DNA from: Anolis sagrei
Lineage: Eukaryota; Chordata; Lepidosauria; Squamata; Anolidae
Direction of reading: 5' to 3'
NCBI RefSeq assembly: GCF_037176765.1
Contig: NC_090022.1
Location: 82,468,209-82,532,208 of the forward strand
Length of the DNA: 64,000 nucleotides
Shown here piece after piece: positions 1-10,171 of the stretch (positions within the stretch are counted from its first letter, which is position 1; each line of letters starts with the position of its first letter). The notes under the pieces were generated by a model. That model ran no database searches, was not told the DNA's origin, and was given only the letters and a program-made list of their open reading frames with translations. The position numbers were made by a program, and so were the translations under genes.

Positions 1-120
1 AGAATCCCATTGGCTTTTTTAACCACCACATTACATTGTTGGCTCATGCTTAACTTGCTGTCCACGAGAACTCCAAGATCTTTTTCAAATACCTCCAAAA
101 GGAACAGGTCTTTAAAATAT
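1..120 (-). mobile_element. CR1 LINE fragment (ORF2)
   Basis: Read on the minus strand this gives a short peptide of the form DLGVLVDSKLSMSQQCNVV, which is typical of the CR1-type reverse transcriptase ORF shortly after the catalytic domain. Only about 100 bases are recognisable and the copy runs off the left edge. The remaining bases to about 440 show no gene. Confidence 0.6.
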
Positions 121-439
121 CAGGTTTTCATCCAGTAAAGTGTTTTTCAATGATTTTCGGTCACTTTCAGTTTCTCAAAGTTGTTTTGGGGGAACTATGG
201 ACTCCAATGTTCCCTGGGCCTCTTTTTCACAGATTTGCCTATTCCCATTTCCAACCATGAAAATAGAAAAATAGGGGGAAAGAAATGTATCATCTGAAAC
301 ACAGTCCAGTCTTTTCTGCTTTGAACCAGAATGTTCTTGCAGAAATAGTCAGGAATTAGGTTTGTTTGATCACTGGTTGCATATGCGCAGAGCACACTCC
401 CTGATAGCACACTGTGCTAGATGGAACTTGTTTTAATTC

Positions 440-507
440 CCTTCCGGGACACACTAGGGCGGAGATGGAGCGCAAATTATAAAGGCAGCAGACAGGATCT
501 GAATTGC
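440..507 (+). promoter_or_regulatory. TATA-box core promoter of the lysine-rich gene
   Basis: A TATAAA box lies at 478-483 in a local GC-moderate stretch. It sits about 75 bases before a strong splice donor (CTAG|GTGAGG at 557/558), so transcription would start near 508 and give a first exon of about 50 bases. A discrete TATA box with no CpG island usually goes with tissue-restricted transcription; that is inference. The start site itself is estimated from TATA spacing. Confidence 0.6.
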
Positions 508-557
508 CACCAGTGAAGAGTGAGACCGAGAGGCTACCTGGCTTTCTTCCCCACTAG
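508..557 (+). other. noncoding exon 1 of the lysine-rich gene
   Basis: The end is set by a consensus donor, CTAG|GTGAGG. The start is set only by distance from the TATA box. No ATG in it is needed, because the coding start lies in the next exon at 2825. It would be the 5' untranslated leader. Confidence 0.5.
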
Positions 558-922
558 GTGAGGTTATTTTTTCTTATGCCTTTTCCTTCTGAGAGAACTG
601 AAGTTATTGCTGTAGAGAAGAGTACCTTAACTGGCCATGTTGTCCTGGGATTCTGAGCTGTTTGCTTTATGGATGATTTATGGGACTTGCACTCTGGACA
701 CAGTGCTTTGATGTAGATAACATACTCAGTTTTTCAGGGGAAAGAGAAATGCCATTTCAGTAACAATCTTCACCAGAGGCAAGTCCATCACAAAAGAAAT
801 ATTAAGAAATATTAATTTGTGTGAGAAAGGAAAAAGGTGAATTTGCATTGACTTTATGTGCTCGATTTCCTCGGCAGTGATTTATCTATTACATTTAATT
901 CCATCAAGGAATTCAAGGGATG

Positions 923-1035
923 TATTGTCGAAGGCTTTCATGGCCGGAATCACTCAGTTCTTGTGGGTTTTTTTGGGCTATATGGCCATGCCTCTAGAAC
1001 ATGGCCATATAGCCCGAAAAAACCCACAAGAACTG
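923..1035. mobile_element. Penelope-like-element-derived fold-back (copy 1)
   Basis: A 113-base unit flanked by a perfect 13-base direct repeat, AATTCAAGGGATG (910-922 and 1036-1048). It begins with the 32-base end shared by all copies here (TATTGTCGAAGGCTTTCATG...), followed by a near-perfect hairpin whose arms start CAGTTCTTGTGG and end with its complement. The same end sequence closes the GIY-YIG-bearing element at 34.7 kb, which ties the unit to Penelope-like retroelements. The intact flanks suggest a fairly young insertion. Confidence 0.8.
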
Positions 1036-1143
1036 AATTCAAGGGATGTTTGTGGTTTTCTAGTGGGGACTAGAACATGAATTCCCCCCAAATCTCAGAC
1101 TAGGACTCCAAAGAAGAGTAGGAATTATGTGATCCTTAAGACC

Positions 1144-1554
1144 ATTGCCTCTTAAACTGTGGGCCCTGACACCTAATGGGGTCCCCATAGCTTAATATTG
1201 GGGTCCTGAAAAATTTGACAACAGTGAAAGATTTCTGAATGTCACCTAGTGGTTATTTTAGACATTTACACAAATCTGTTGTGCAGTGTTTATAGTGGAC
1301 TCTGCAGAAGAGGGTTCAGTTTACTTGATGAAAAGAAAAATTCGTTTGTTCAGCAAGCCTTGCAAATGATGATTTGTTATGCTCCCATTTTTATCAGTTT
1401 TATACTAATTTGTGCAATGCTTTTGATACAAAATAAAATAATAGTAAATATTTGATTTTTATACCTGTTTTATATGCCTGTATTTTAATGTGGGGTCACA
1501 TAAAAATTTCTCAGGCCAAAATGGGTTCCTGTGTGGAAAAGTTTAAGAAACCCT
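1144..1554. mobile_element. non-autonomous hAT-like element
   Basis: The right end reads AAGTTTAAGAAACCCTG and the left CTTAAACTGTGGG, a degenerate inverted pair, with repeated 'GGGGTC' segments inside. A second member of the same family lies at 34317-34641. No transposase reading frame is seen. The superfamily is inferred from the CAGGG-type terminus. Confidence 0.55.
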
Positions 1555-1721
1555 GATCTGTATCATATCCTCCAACAATTGTGATTTGACAGGGACAGTC
1601 CCAATTAACACCGTGTTGTACTTTTCTAGCTGCTTTTGAAATGTCCCAGTTTCTTTCTCCTTTCCCCACTTTTATCTTTCATTCTAATTTTACCTCAATT
1701 GTGGAAAAGTAGTTTTACGCT

Positions 1722-1955
1722 GGGTTATTGTAGGTTTTTTGGGCAGTATGACCATGTTCTAGAAGCATTCTCTCCTGACGTTTCACCTGCATCTATGGCA
1801 GGCATCCTCAGGTTGTGAAGTCTCACAACCTCTGAGGATGCCGGCCATAGATGCAGGTGAAATGTCAGGAGAGAATGCTTCTAGAACATGGCTATACAGC
1901 CCCAAAAACTTACAACAACCCAGTGATTCCAGCCATGAAAGCCTTCGACAATACA
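1722..1955. mobile_element. Penelope-derived long palindrome (copy 2)
   Basis: A 234-base unit, almost completely self-complementary, ending in the shared terminus (CATGAAAGCCTTCGACAATA) on the right. It is flanked by TAGTTTTAC(G/A)CT at 1710-1721 and 1956-1967, a 12-base target duplication with one mismatch. A hammerhead-like core (CTGAGGA at 1832 and GAAA at 1859) is present, with a partial complement in the other arm. Confidence 0.8.
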
Positions 1956-2620
1956 TAGTTTTACACTCATTTGCTCAGCAGTGAGAAAAAGAAGAGCGAG
2001 TCATGCCTACTTTCCAGTTGGCTCAGGCAAAAGCAATCTGTTTGAGTCTTTCTTAGCTATTCACAAATTTTGCCCTTTTTACCAGACTCTGATGCTGTTT
2101 AGCTACATGTGCCCTGGTTTTCACCTGTGCAATGTTGGAGAGTAAATTATGTTGAGCAGCAACTCCTAGTGAACCTCACAATTGGCCCTGTAGGCAGGAG
2201 GTGATAAGAATTGCAGTACAATAATATCTGGAGGATCACACTCTGCTCACCTGTGCTCTAAACACAGATCATGCTTATTTTGTTGATGACTTTCTTCATG
2301 ATTCAGCCTCAAGTGAGTGACTAGAAGCCTGAACTTCATATAATAAATATTAACATGGAAGAATCTCCTTGTTGCACTGCAGATTTATGTATAATTTGTT
2401 TGCACAGGGTAATGTTACCCTACTGAGAGGAGGTGAGGCCTAATGGCGAACAGGCAAAACCAGATTCTTTTGCAACCATTTGGAAACTGGCTAATCTGAG
2501 GATCTCCTGTTACAAAAACACGTCTTGAGAAGGCAGCTTGTTCCAAATGCACTAGGTCAGCCTCATGACAACAACATTCTGACTTTCTGTCCTTCAAACA
2601 GCAAAACAATATATCATATG

Positions 2621-2702
2621 TTTTGCCATAGATGCAGGTGAAACGTCAGGAGAAATGCCTCTAGAACATGGCCATATAGCCCGAAAAAACCCACAAGAAC
2701 TG
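2621..2702 (+). mobile_element. Penelope-derived short copy (copy 3)
   Basis: 82 bases starting inside the element (TTTTGCCATAGATGCAGG) and ending at AAACCCACAAGAACTG, the same inner boundary as copy 1. It is flanked by a perfect 13-base direct repeat, AATATATCATATG (2608-2620, 2703-2715). It lies about 100 bases upstream of the coding-start exon. Confidence 0.75.
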
Positions 2703-2804
2703 AATATATCATATGCTTTTAATATGTTCTGCTTTTAGATAAAACCAGCATTGACTTAGGAATTGAATACAGAAAGACTGACACATCTGATATTTCTTTG
2801 CCAG

Positions 2805-2843
2805 ATCTGCATTATACTTGAAGGATGTCTTCCATCTTGAAAG
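2805..2843 (+). other. exon 2 of the lysine-rich gene (start-codon exon)
   Basis: The acceptor is TTTCTTTGCCAG|ATCTGC and the donor AAAG|GTGAGT, both strong. Twenty untranslated bases are followed by ATG at 2825-2827 with A at -3. The coding part (2825-2843) gives MSSILK plus one base, so the exon ends in phase 1. That matches the two-base lead of the next exon exactly. Confidence 0.75.
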
Positions 2844-5800
2844 GTGAGTTGCTTTTCCTTGGCATTTTCTCCCCAGAAATTAAGATAGATTTACATATTT
2901 TAGAAAATAAGGGACAGGAATGGATGCATGATTTAATTACATTCTGGAGGATAATGGCAGAGGATTCTCCATAATTTAGTTGGATTGTAATATACCACCA
3001 TCTTCTTGGGAAGCCTACTTTCATATCTGTCCTATGGGTCAAGACACTATTTGCTCTATGGCAACTGATATCCGCAATTTACCTGAATTGATGCTGAGGT
3101 GTCCAAATTCATTTTACTGAATAATAATATTCAGTCATAACTGCTTATAGCTAAGCCCAGCTTTATCTTAACTTTTCACTTGGATAGACTGCTCGGCTAT
3201 CTTTCCTGAGGACCAAGGGTTGATAATCATTATTCCTCTACATAAAAAATAGAACAGGCAGACCTAAGCATAGACCAATCAGCTTGCTAGTTAACTATAT
3301 GCTAGTTATTTGCATTCAAAATTAGTGGATTGACTAGAACAGGAAAGCAAACTGTATAATGATCGAGCTGCTTTTAGATATGGATGTTCAACTGTAGATG
3401 AGAGTCTTATCCTTCAGCACATAGCTGAAAAATATGCATCCCCATCTGAGAGTGCTTTCTACATGTATTGTCGAAGGCTTTCATGGCCGGAATCACTGGG
3501 TTGTTGTAGGTTTTCCGGGCTATATGGCCATGTTCTAGAGGCATTTTCTCCTGACGTATATCTGTGGTCTTTCCACAGATATATAAACCCATTTTCCTAC
3601 TTCCAACAGACCTCACTTCCTCTGAGGATGCTTGCCATAGATGCAGGCAAAACGTCAGGAGAAAATGCCTCTAGAACATGGCCATATAGCCCGGAAAACC
3701 TACAACAACCCTCTTTCTACATGTTCCACTGTTTTTATGGAAATACTAGAAAATGTGAGGATACCACAACTGAAGAAAGGTTCCTAACGCATTATCATGA
3801 CCTGTTTGAAAGTCCTCACCTTCCAATAAGATGCAATCATGCAGGGCACTTTCCCCACTCCATCCTTATTTTTTATAAAAAGACTTATGTTTTTCAGATT
3901 CCAGTTCATAGAAATTGCCCTAGAGCAGTGGTTCCCAACCTGTGGTCCATGGACCATCAATGGTCCACAAGCATTAGTACACCGTCACCTTGAAACCACG
4001 TGGCAACATGAGCGAGTGGTCTCACAAAACCCTCTTATAGTGCTGAGGCAACAGGGGTGTTGGGAGGGGAGAGGCTATCTATAAAAGATTACTACTACCA
4101 CATCAGCTCTAGATTATTAAATATGGTTTTCTATGGGCGAGCAGAAAACCAGATGGCATATGTTCTGTATCAGAAACTAGAGCCGATGTGGACTATCCAA
4201 TGCAATTTTCTGAATCACCACCCCAAATAACCAAACCAAATCTAAAGTTAACCAAAAACTGATTCGTAATCCTTTTGGTACTAATTTTGGAGTGTGGTCC
4301 CTGGTTGAATAGTCCCTGGTCAAAAAAATGGTTGGGAACCACTGCCCCCTAGAGAGTGCCCAAAGGAATATGCCATTTTTGCTTAGGTCGTTTAATGCCA
4401 TTAAAGGGCAACATTTTCCTTCCATTACCCAAGTATTTATAGACAGGATTACATCCCAGTTCTTGAACAGTTCACAATTCTATGCTTTCAATAGTTTGGA
4501 CTTATTTGAAGTGTTTCAGAAATATACATGCTGTCCACTGGGTTCCCAATGCAGATTGCATCTTGAGGCAGGCTGGATCTCCATCAAGGCTGTGCTTGGA
4601 TTCTTTAAATCAATTATTGGCTAAGACTCACCCCCACGCTGCAATGGGGCTGACTCTTCTATTGTAAACTGTTAGTTTTTAGTCCGTATGGAAATAGTTG
4701 CTAAATAAGAAACTTCTAACATGTGAGTTTACATCTAATGCTTTAATAGTGCCTGGCTATGTTAATGCTGGAGCCCCCAGTGGTGCAGTGGTTAAACCAC
4801 TGAGCTGTTGAACTTGCTGACCAAAGGTCACCAGTTCAAATCTGGGGAAGTGGGATGAGCTCCTGCTGTTAAACCTAGCTTCTGCCAGGTTTCAAATGTG
4901 AGTAAAGCAATAGGTACCGCTCAAGCGGGAAGATAACGGCGCTCCATGTAGTCATGGAGCACCAACCCCCAGAGTCAGACACGACTGGACTCACCGTCAG
5001 GGGAAACCTTTACCTTTACTATGGTAATGCTAAATCTGCCCCCAAAAATCAGTAAGGAACATATGGTTGCAAAATCATTACAGCATTGGTCTTCATGTAT
5101 GACTTAATTGATTTTAATTCGTTCCTATCATGTTTAGTGTTTGGGAGAGACGATAAGGAGAAGGAGAAGGAGAAGGAGAAGGAAAAGGAAAAGGAAAAAG
5201 ACAAGAAAGATGGAGACAAAAAAGACAAGAAAAAGAAGAAGGAGAAAAAGGTACAGAAAAGAGGTGTCCGTTATATGATATTGTTCAAAGAACACATACT
5301 GAATGACAAACAATATGTATTTAAAATCTGCAGTCTGAGATAAGCGAGTTTTTTGTACTGTATTTTCATAGCAAAATCATATGTGGGAATTGTACAGAAG
5401 TTATTGGACTGCAACTCTGGGCATCCCTCAAGATTGGCTATGCTGGCTCGGGCTGATGTTCAACAACATCTGACTGTCATTCCTGGAATAGATGGGCATG
5501 AATGAAGGGCAAATTCTTAGTCAAGAAACACCAGCACATTTTCAAGTCATAAGACAGACATTTTTATTTATTCCATTCTCTAATTCTGTCCTATACAGGT
5601 GTTTTGGTTTATATGGCCATCTGTTGGGAATGCTTTGATTCTATATTCCTGCATAGAAGGGGCTTGGACTGGATGCCCTTTGTGGTTTTTTCAGTTCTAT
5701 GATTATTGCTGTTTTGAAAACCAGGCAACCCAACTAGCTATGTCACTTTGCCTGTATTAATTATGTAACTGTGTGAACAAACACAATTACTAACATCTCC

Positions 5801-8800
5801 ATGTTCTCATCAGCCCTGAAAAGAACATGCAAATAAAAATATCCACATGAGTTTATTACACAAATATGTTGCATAGATTGCATCCAACTTTGTGGGAGCA
5901 GTTTTCCATTTACACAGCAACATCTCCTCCTTCTATTGAGAATTTTCCCCAAAGCAGTTTTTAGGAGTGAGTAAAGGCGAGGCTGAAGGAAGGAGGAAAA
6001 ATTTACGCCAATGGCAAATACCAGTTCATTAGTGAATTGATATTGCTGGGTTTTTCCCAGCTATAACTTCTTATTTGTATTCCTGTTTCCTTAAGGAAGG
6101 ATGGAACTTAAATGAATATGAAGTGCACTTGAGGTATTAGGGGAAAGAAGGAAGACACAGAAGAAGAGTGTTAGGACAGTGGTTCTCAACCTGGGGGTCG
6201 GGACACTTGGGGGGTCCATGAGGGGAGTTGCCAAAGACCATCAGAAAACATGGTATTTTCTCTTGGTCATGGGGGTTCTGTATGGGAAGTTTGGTCCAGT
6301 TCTATCATTGGTGGGGTTCAGAATGCTCTTTGTAGATGAACTATAAATCCCAACAACTACAACTTCCAAATGCCAAAGTCTATTTCCCCCAAACTTGAGC
6401 AGTGTTCACATTTGGGCATATTGAGTATTTGTACCAAGTTTGGTCCAGATCCATCATTGTTTGAGTCCACAGTGCTCTCTGGCTGTAGGTGAACTACAAC
6501 TCCCAAACTCTAGGTCAGTCCCCACTAAACCCTTCCAGTATTTTCTATTAGTCATGGGAGTTCTGTGTGCCAAGATTGGTTCACTTCCATCATTGGTGGA
6601 GTTCAGAATGCTCTTTGATTATAGGTTAACTATAAATCCCAGCAACTACAACTGGCAAATAACAAAATAAATCCCTCCCATCCCACCAGTATGAAAATTT
6701 GGTTGTATTGGGCATTTGTGCCAAATTTGGTTCAGTGAATAAAAATACATCCTGCACATCAGGTATTTACATTATGAGTCATAACAGTAGCAAAATTACC
6801 ATTATAAAGTAACAACAAAAATAATGTTATGTGTTAGGAGAAGGAAAACACAAAAGAGAGGTATTAGGGGAAAGAAAACTTAGAAGAAAAGGGATTTATA
6901 AATGTACTTAAATTCAGAACTGCTACAAGCAAGTACATTATGACCTATTGGCATAAAGGAAATATCCCACAGTTGATGTATATATTTAGTTTAAAAATGA
7001 GCTTCCAAATGAGTACAGACTTTTGGGGATGCAAGAGAGAAAACACAACAATGTGAAAAAAGAGGGGGTAATTTTTCTGCATTCAGAAGTTGAATAGGAA
7101 AAAAAGTACAAATTTATGTCATTATGACACACCACAATTACTCTTATGGCATGACTCAACATTTGTGCTATGATTAAGACCTTCCGTAAACAATTGAGTT
7201 TGTTGGCTGCTTCCTCCCTGTTCCATGTGTGACTCAGTCTTGGCCCAGCTTGGATAACTGAAGCAAATAATAATGGGAAAAAGTCAAATCAGGACTAGGC
7301 ATGTAATGGGAGGTAGGAAGACTCCCATGGGAAAAGTAGGAAAGAGAATAGCATGGGCGTGTAATGTTTCTTGAGGGGCACATTATGAATAAGCCTCCAA
7401 GCTGAAAGGAGAGTGCAATAGGATAGTTGCCCTTCAGAATTTGCCTTTCTGTTTCCTCATCACAGACTATTACTAGCATAGAGTGTGTCAGGTTGAATTG
7501 AAATATAGAAAAAAATGTTACTGTCCTGATCGTAAGAATAATTATTTTTTAAAAACATTCAAAGTCTATGGACTTTGAGGGGGTGGGAAAAGTGTGCTAG
7601 TTCAGTTCCAGCTGGCTCATTTCAGTTCATTTATCCTTCTGTAAGTTGTTATTCTCCTGCAAGGCCATTTATGTAAGCAGTGACAAATACTGGGTATTTA
7701 GAATCTCAAGTGTCTTTTTCTTCAGTTCTGCACCAACTTAGAGAACAAGCCATCAAATCTGCCATGTGTCTTCGGTAATCTGTCACTTTTTCTTCTTCCA
7801 TGTTCTCAACTGGATGGATAAAGAGCTCAAAGCATGATGCAGTTGTGTTAGTCGTAGTCAACGTGTTTGGCAACTGCGTTTTCCAGAACATAATGTGTTC
7901 AAAGGGAGTTCACACAAGAAACAAATATGAGAGCCATAGTTATAATACATGACAGAAGCTAATACTGTACAAGGATTGCCTTCTCTTCAGAACATGGATT
8001 CTCAGCAGTTTACAAATTAAGTAAAATATAAATAAAAACATTTAAATACTACTATTAAAGTGTAGTTGCCAGATAAAAGGAATGCTACTAGTCAGTGCAG
8101 TGTAGTAGTTTGAGTGTTTACTATGATTCTAGAGATCAGGATTCAAATCCCTGCTTGTCAAGTATGCCCATTGGGTAAGTTGCATTCTGTCAGCCTTAAA
8201 GGAAGACAAAGACCACCCCTTTCTGAACAAATCTTACCAAGACAACCCCATGATATATTTGCTTAGGACCTGCCTTAATCAGAAAGTCACACAATAACAA
8301 ATAGGGATGTTAGTAAGTTGTTGTTCTGAGAAGAAATCATTCAAGTAGTGATGCCAGATTCCCTGGCTAGATAGAGCTGTGTGTCCTATTATCTTCTGCA
8401 TGCACAGCATGGATTCTGCTACTTACTACCATGAAAACACAGTTTGATTTCAGAAACGGTACATGACTGAATTGGATTTAGATACCCTGCCTTCTGTGAC
8501 ACTACAAATGGACTAATATTTTGATTTTTTCCCATTCCCAGCATGATGGACAAGATGATAGCAGCAGCAGCTCCGACAGTGATTCTGAAAAGGTAATCTA
8601 GTGGGTGATTGGCAGAATGGGAATTTGTTCTCCTTCTAGTTTTAATTCTCACATTGGGATGTGCTGTCAATTCAAACGTTTAACAATTTACAGTTATAGA
8701 GAAACATGGGATGATTTACATGGATTTCTTTAATGCCTGCGAGGACTATAATCTGTCTCTTCCAACACTCTCCCCTCTCCCAGTCCCCACAAGCAAACTG

Positions 8801-10053
8801 TCTCTAATAATGGAGGTAATATAGCTGTCATCACTCACAACTATTGGTAGACTTATCCCACCTCACCCCCACCCCAGTTTTTCGAAGTTATCTGCCCTGA
8901 TTTAGTTCACCCACTTGGTGAACTAGAGTACTTTGCCAGGGATGAGCGGTGTCTGACAATGTCTCTACATTTTCTAGCTTGCCCACTTCCAAAATGAAGT
9001 CATAATGACTTACAGAAATATTCTGACAAAATGACAATTAGAATTTCCTCTTTTTTTTTTTTTTAGTTTTCACTTGCCACCTACAGTAAGATTTCAAAGA
9101 GCAGAGAACAAGTAACACTGATGTCTGGCAGTTGGTTTTGAAGTTCCAGTTCTCTAGGTGTTTCATATCCGTTAACTTTATGTGATGATTGTGATGTCAT
9201 GATTGTGGCACTATTACCACAAGTTTAAATGCCCTCCCAAACCTACCTTAATAGCAAGCAGCTAGATGTCTGTTCAACTGTAATTGGGGTGCAGCAGGAT
9301 GACAGTTCCACTCTCTCCCACTAGTGAGTCAGGATGAAAAGCAGGACCCCTGTTACAATTATCTGTTGCAGCCTCACTTACTGGTGGTAGAAGGGTGGAA
9401 ATGTCATCCTCCTTACACCCTGATCAGAAGCCAAATAAACTTAATTTGCTCAATCCATCTTGTAGTGATTTCAATTAGGACTGTGGTTAAGAATATAAGC
9501 TAAACCAGATAGGCCATGACAGACCAAGTTGAAGACAAGCCACAGAACTTTATTACAATTTGGCCAAAAGGGATGCAAGTACACACAAATTGCTTCAAAA
9601 TGTATGAGCATAAACAGACAGAGAAATGTGAGACATCTTACAGAGTTCTGACAGCCATTCAAATCTCGCACTTCCTCCTTTGATTGGCTTGAAAGAAGGC
9701 TGGTCAGGATCTGCACAGGGAATGGCTGAAAGCTTTGCTGATGTCACTGCCTCCAGGTATTTAAAGAAGGCTCAACCTCATCATTCTCAATCAGCGTGGC
9801 CAATGAGGTGACATAGCTAAGAAAGAAACTGACAAATCATAGAGCCAAAAAAAAAAAAAAAGAAAAAAAAGAAAAAAAGAAAAAAAAGAAGTCTGCAAAG
9901 AAAATACGCTTTTACTTTCATTTGTGGTTTACCTTGAGATGAAAAAAACATGTCGTTCTCTTCTAAGTCCCATTTTATTTTTCTCTTGTCATGCAGGGTC
10001 ATGGTGGTGTAAAAAAGGAAAAGAAAAAGAAGGAAAAGAAAGAAAAGAATTAA
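2825..10053 (+). CDS. 79-residue lysine-rich, intrinsically disordered protein (four coding exons)
   Basis: I do not recognise this gene. The coding exons are 2825-2843, 5138-5250, 8542-8592 and 9997-10053 (stop TAA). All boundaries have GT-AG sites and the phases 1/0/0 fit, which makes chance unlikely. The predicted protein has 79 residues. Residues 1-10 (MSSILKVFGR) are the only mildly hydrophobic part. Residues 11-44 are a KE/KD repeat, residues 45-61 are HDGQDDSSSSSDSDSEK, and residues 62-79 end KKEKKEKN. About 30 residues are Lys, and there is no Cys, Trp, Tyr or Pro. There is no signal peptide or membrane segment. The Lys runs resemble nuclear or nucleolar targeting signals and the acidic Ser cluster resembles CK2 sites; both are inference. 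Transcription probably starts at the TATA promoter near 508 and ends after 10192. The LONRF gene follows 19.8 kb downstream on the same strand with no visible link. Confidence 0.7.
3170..3860 (+). mobile_element. old LINE reverse-transcriptase fragment, split by an insertion
   Basis: A decayed plus-strand reading gives segments such as KLVDWLEQESKLYNDRAAFR and STVDESLILQHIAEKY, which resemble the fingers region of non-LTR reverse transcriptases (the 'aGFR.g.sT.d' motif). The Penelope-derived unit 3466-3712 interrupts it, and similar sequence resumes afterwards to about 3860. The clade is not resolved. Confidence 0.5.
3466..3712. mobile_element. Penelope-derived fold-back (copy 4)
   Basis: A 247-base unit flanked by CTTTCTACATG at 3455-3465 and 3713-3723, a perfect 11-base target duplication. 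It starts with the shared TATTGTCGAAGG end, and its arms (from GTTGTTGTAGGTTTTCCGGG) are closely complementary to the right end. The inner part carries the hammerhead-like segment (GAGGATGCTTGCCATAGATG). Confidence 0.8.
3926..4344. mobile_element. non-autonomous hAT element
   Basis: The inverted ends are CAGTGGTTCCCAACC and GGTTGGGAACCACTG. The 8-base flank CCCTAGAG is found at 3918-3925 and again at 4347-4354, two bases beyond the right end. An 8-base target duplication with CAGTG termini is diagnostic of hAT. It lies in the second intron of the lysine-rich gene. Confidence 0.8.
4770..5018 (+). mobile_element. tRNA-derived SINE (anole ACA type)
   Basis: It starts GGAGCCCCCAGTGGTGCAGT and contains a tRNA-like B box (AGTTCAAATCTGG). 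It ends GGGGAAACCTTTACCTTTA. A 13-base duplication, CTATG(T/G)TAATGCT (4757-4769, 5019-5031), flanks it. The family name is by resemblance. Confidence 0.8.
5138..5250 (+). CDS. lysine-rich gene, coding exon with KE/KD repeat
   Basis: The acceptor TCATGTTTAG|TG is weak in pyrimidines but gives the right phase. The donor AAAAAG|GTACAG is good. The exon codes V-F-G-R-D-D followed by seven Lys-Glu pairs, a KDKKDGDK segment and KDKKKKKEKK. The DNA is a GAGAAG/GAAAAG hexamer array, so its length may vary between alleles. Confidence 0.7.
5620..5705 (+). mobile_element. CR1 3'-end fragment
   Basis: The stretch GGCTTGGACTGGATGCCC followed by TCAGTTCTATGATT is the usual CR1 3' tail. Only the last 80 bases remain. 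The rest of 5251-6130 shows nothing recognisable. Confidence 0.65.
6130..6890 (+). repeat. purine-rich minisatellite split by a hAT element
   Basis: The unit GAGGTATTAGGGGAAAGAA appears at 6132-6150 and again near 6858-6880. GTTAGGA-GAAGGAAAACAC variants lie between them. The hAT element 6177-6831 sits inside this array. Confidence 0.55.
6177..6831 (+). mobile_element. hAT element copy lacking its right terminus
   Basis: The left end is CAGTGGTTCTCAACCTGGGG. Internal sequence matches the element at 23.1-24.7 kb read in reverse (TTTGGTCCAG..., GTTCAGAATGCTCTTTG...). It is flanked by a perfect 8-base TGTTAGGA (6169-6176, 6832-6839), yet the right end stops at AATAATGTTATG without the expected inverted terminus. 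Confidence 0.7.
6890..8090. other. intronic stretch without recognisable features
   Basis: AT-rich intron of the lysine-rich gene. Apart from a small hairpin near 7559-7577 (CAAAGTC...GACTTTG) I see no exon, RNA gene or repeat family in it. Confidence 0.5.
8091..8302 (+). mobile_element. Sauria-type SINE, degraded
   Basis: The tRNA-like head (GCAGTGTAGTAGTTTGAGTG, then GATTCAAATCCCTGCTTG) is followed by the central 'CCATTGGGTAAGTTGCATTC...CAGCC' block typical of Sauria SINEs. The tail is eroded. Confidence 0.6.
8542..8592 (+). CDS. lysine-rich gene, acidic serine exon
   Basis: The acceptor TTTTTTCCCATTCCCAG|CATG is strong and the donor AAAAG|GTAATC acceptable. Fifty-one bases encode HDGQDDSSSSSDSDSEK in phase 0 at both ends, so the exon could be skipped without a frame change. 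Confidence 0.7.
9180..9430. repeat. imperfect fold-back, MITE-like
   Basis: The left arm from 9286 (GGGTGCAGCAGGATGACA) pairs imperfectly with the right arm ending at 9420 (TGTCATCCTCCTTACACCC), about 45 bases each. The preceding part (from about 9190, GTCATGATTGTGG) resembles 40906-40945, so this is a dispersed repeat rather than a local structure. Confidence 0.5.
9848..9892 (+). repeat. A-rich simple repeat
   Basis: Runs of A interrupted by single G residues, about 100 bases upstream of the last exon's acceptor. Confidence 0.85.
9997..10053 (+). CDS. lysine-rich gene, last coding exon and stop
   Basis: The acceptor TTTTTCTCTTGTCATGCAG|G is strong. The exon encodes GHGGVKKEKKKKEKKEKN and stops with TAA at 10051-10053. 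The basic tail mirrors the Lys-rich part of the second coding exon. Confidence 0.7.
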   Translation, partial: GHGGVKKEKKKKEKKEKN

Positions 10054-10171
10054 CTTTCAAGGCAACTTAAAACTAGCAGAGGGAAATACATTGGCCAAAC
10101 TGGCTAAGATCTTCAGGGCATTTGGAGAGAAGAACCAACTACCTGAATTTAGTTTATCCAAAACTATGTGT

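Noticed and set aside
1722-1955. Palindromes considered as CRISPR-like or attachment sites
   Set aside because: There is no regular spacer pattern. The copies are dispersed, have target duplications and share an end with a GIY-YIG-bearing retroelement.
3463-3993. 176-codon open frame
   Set aside because: It is built from the Penelope-derived palindrome and the start of a hAT element, not a host gene.
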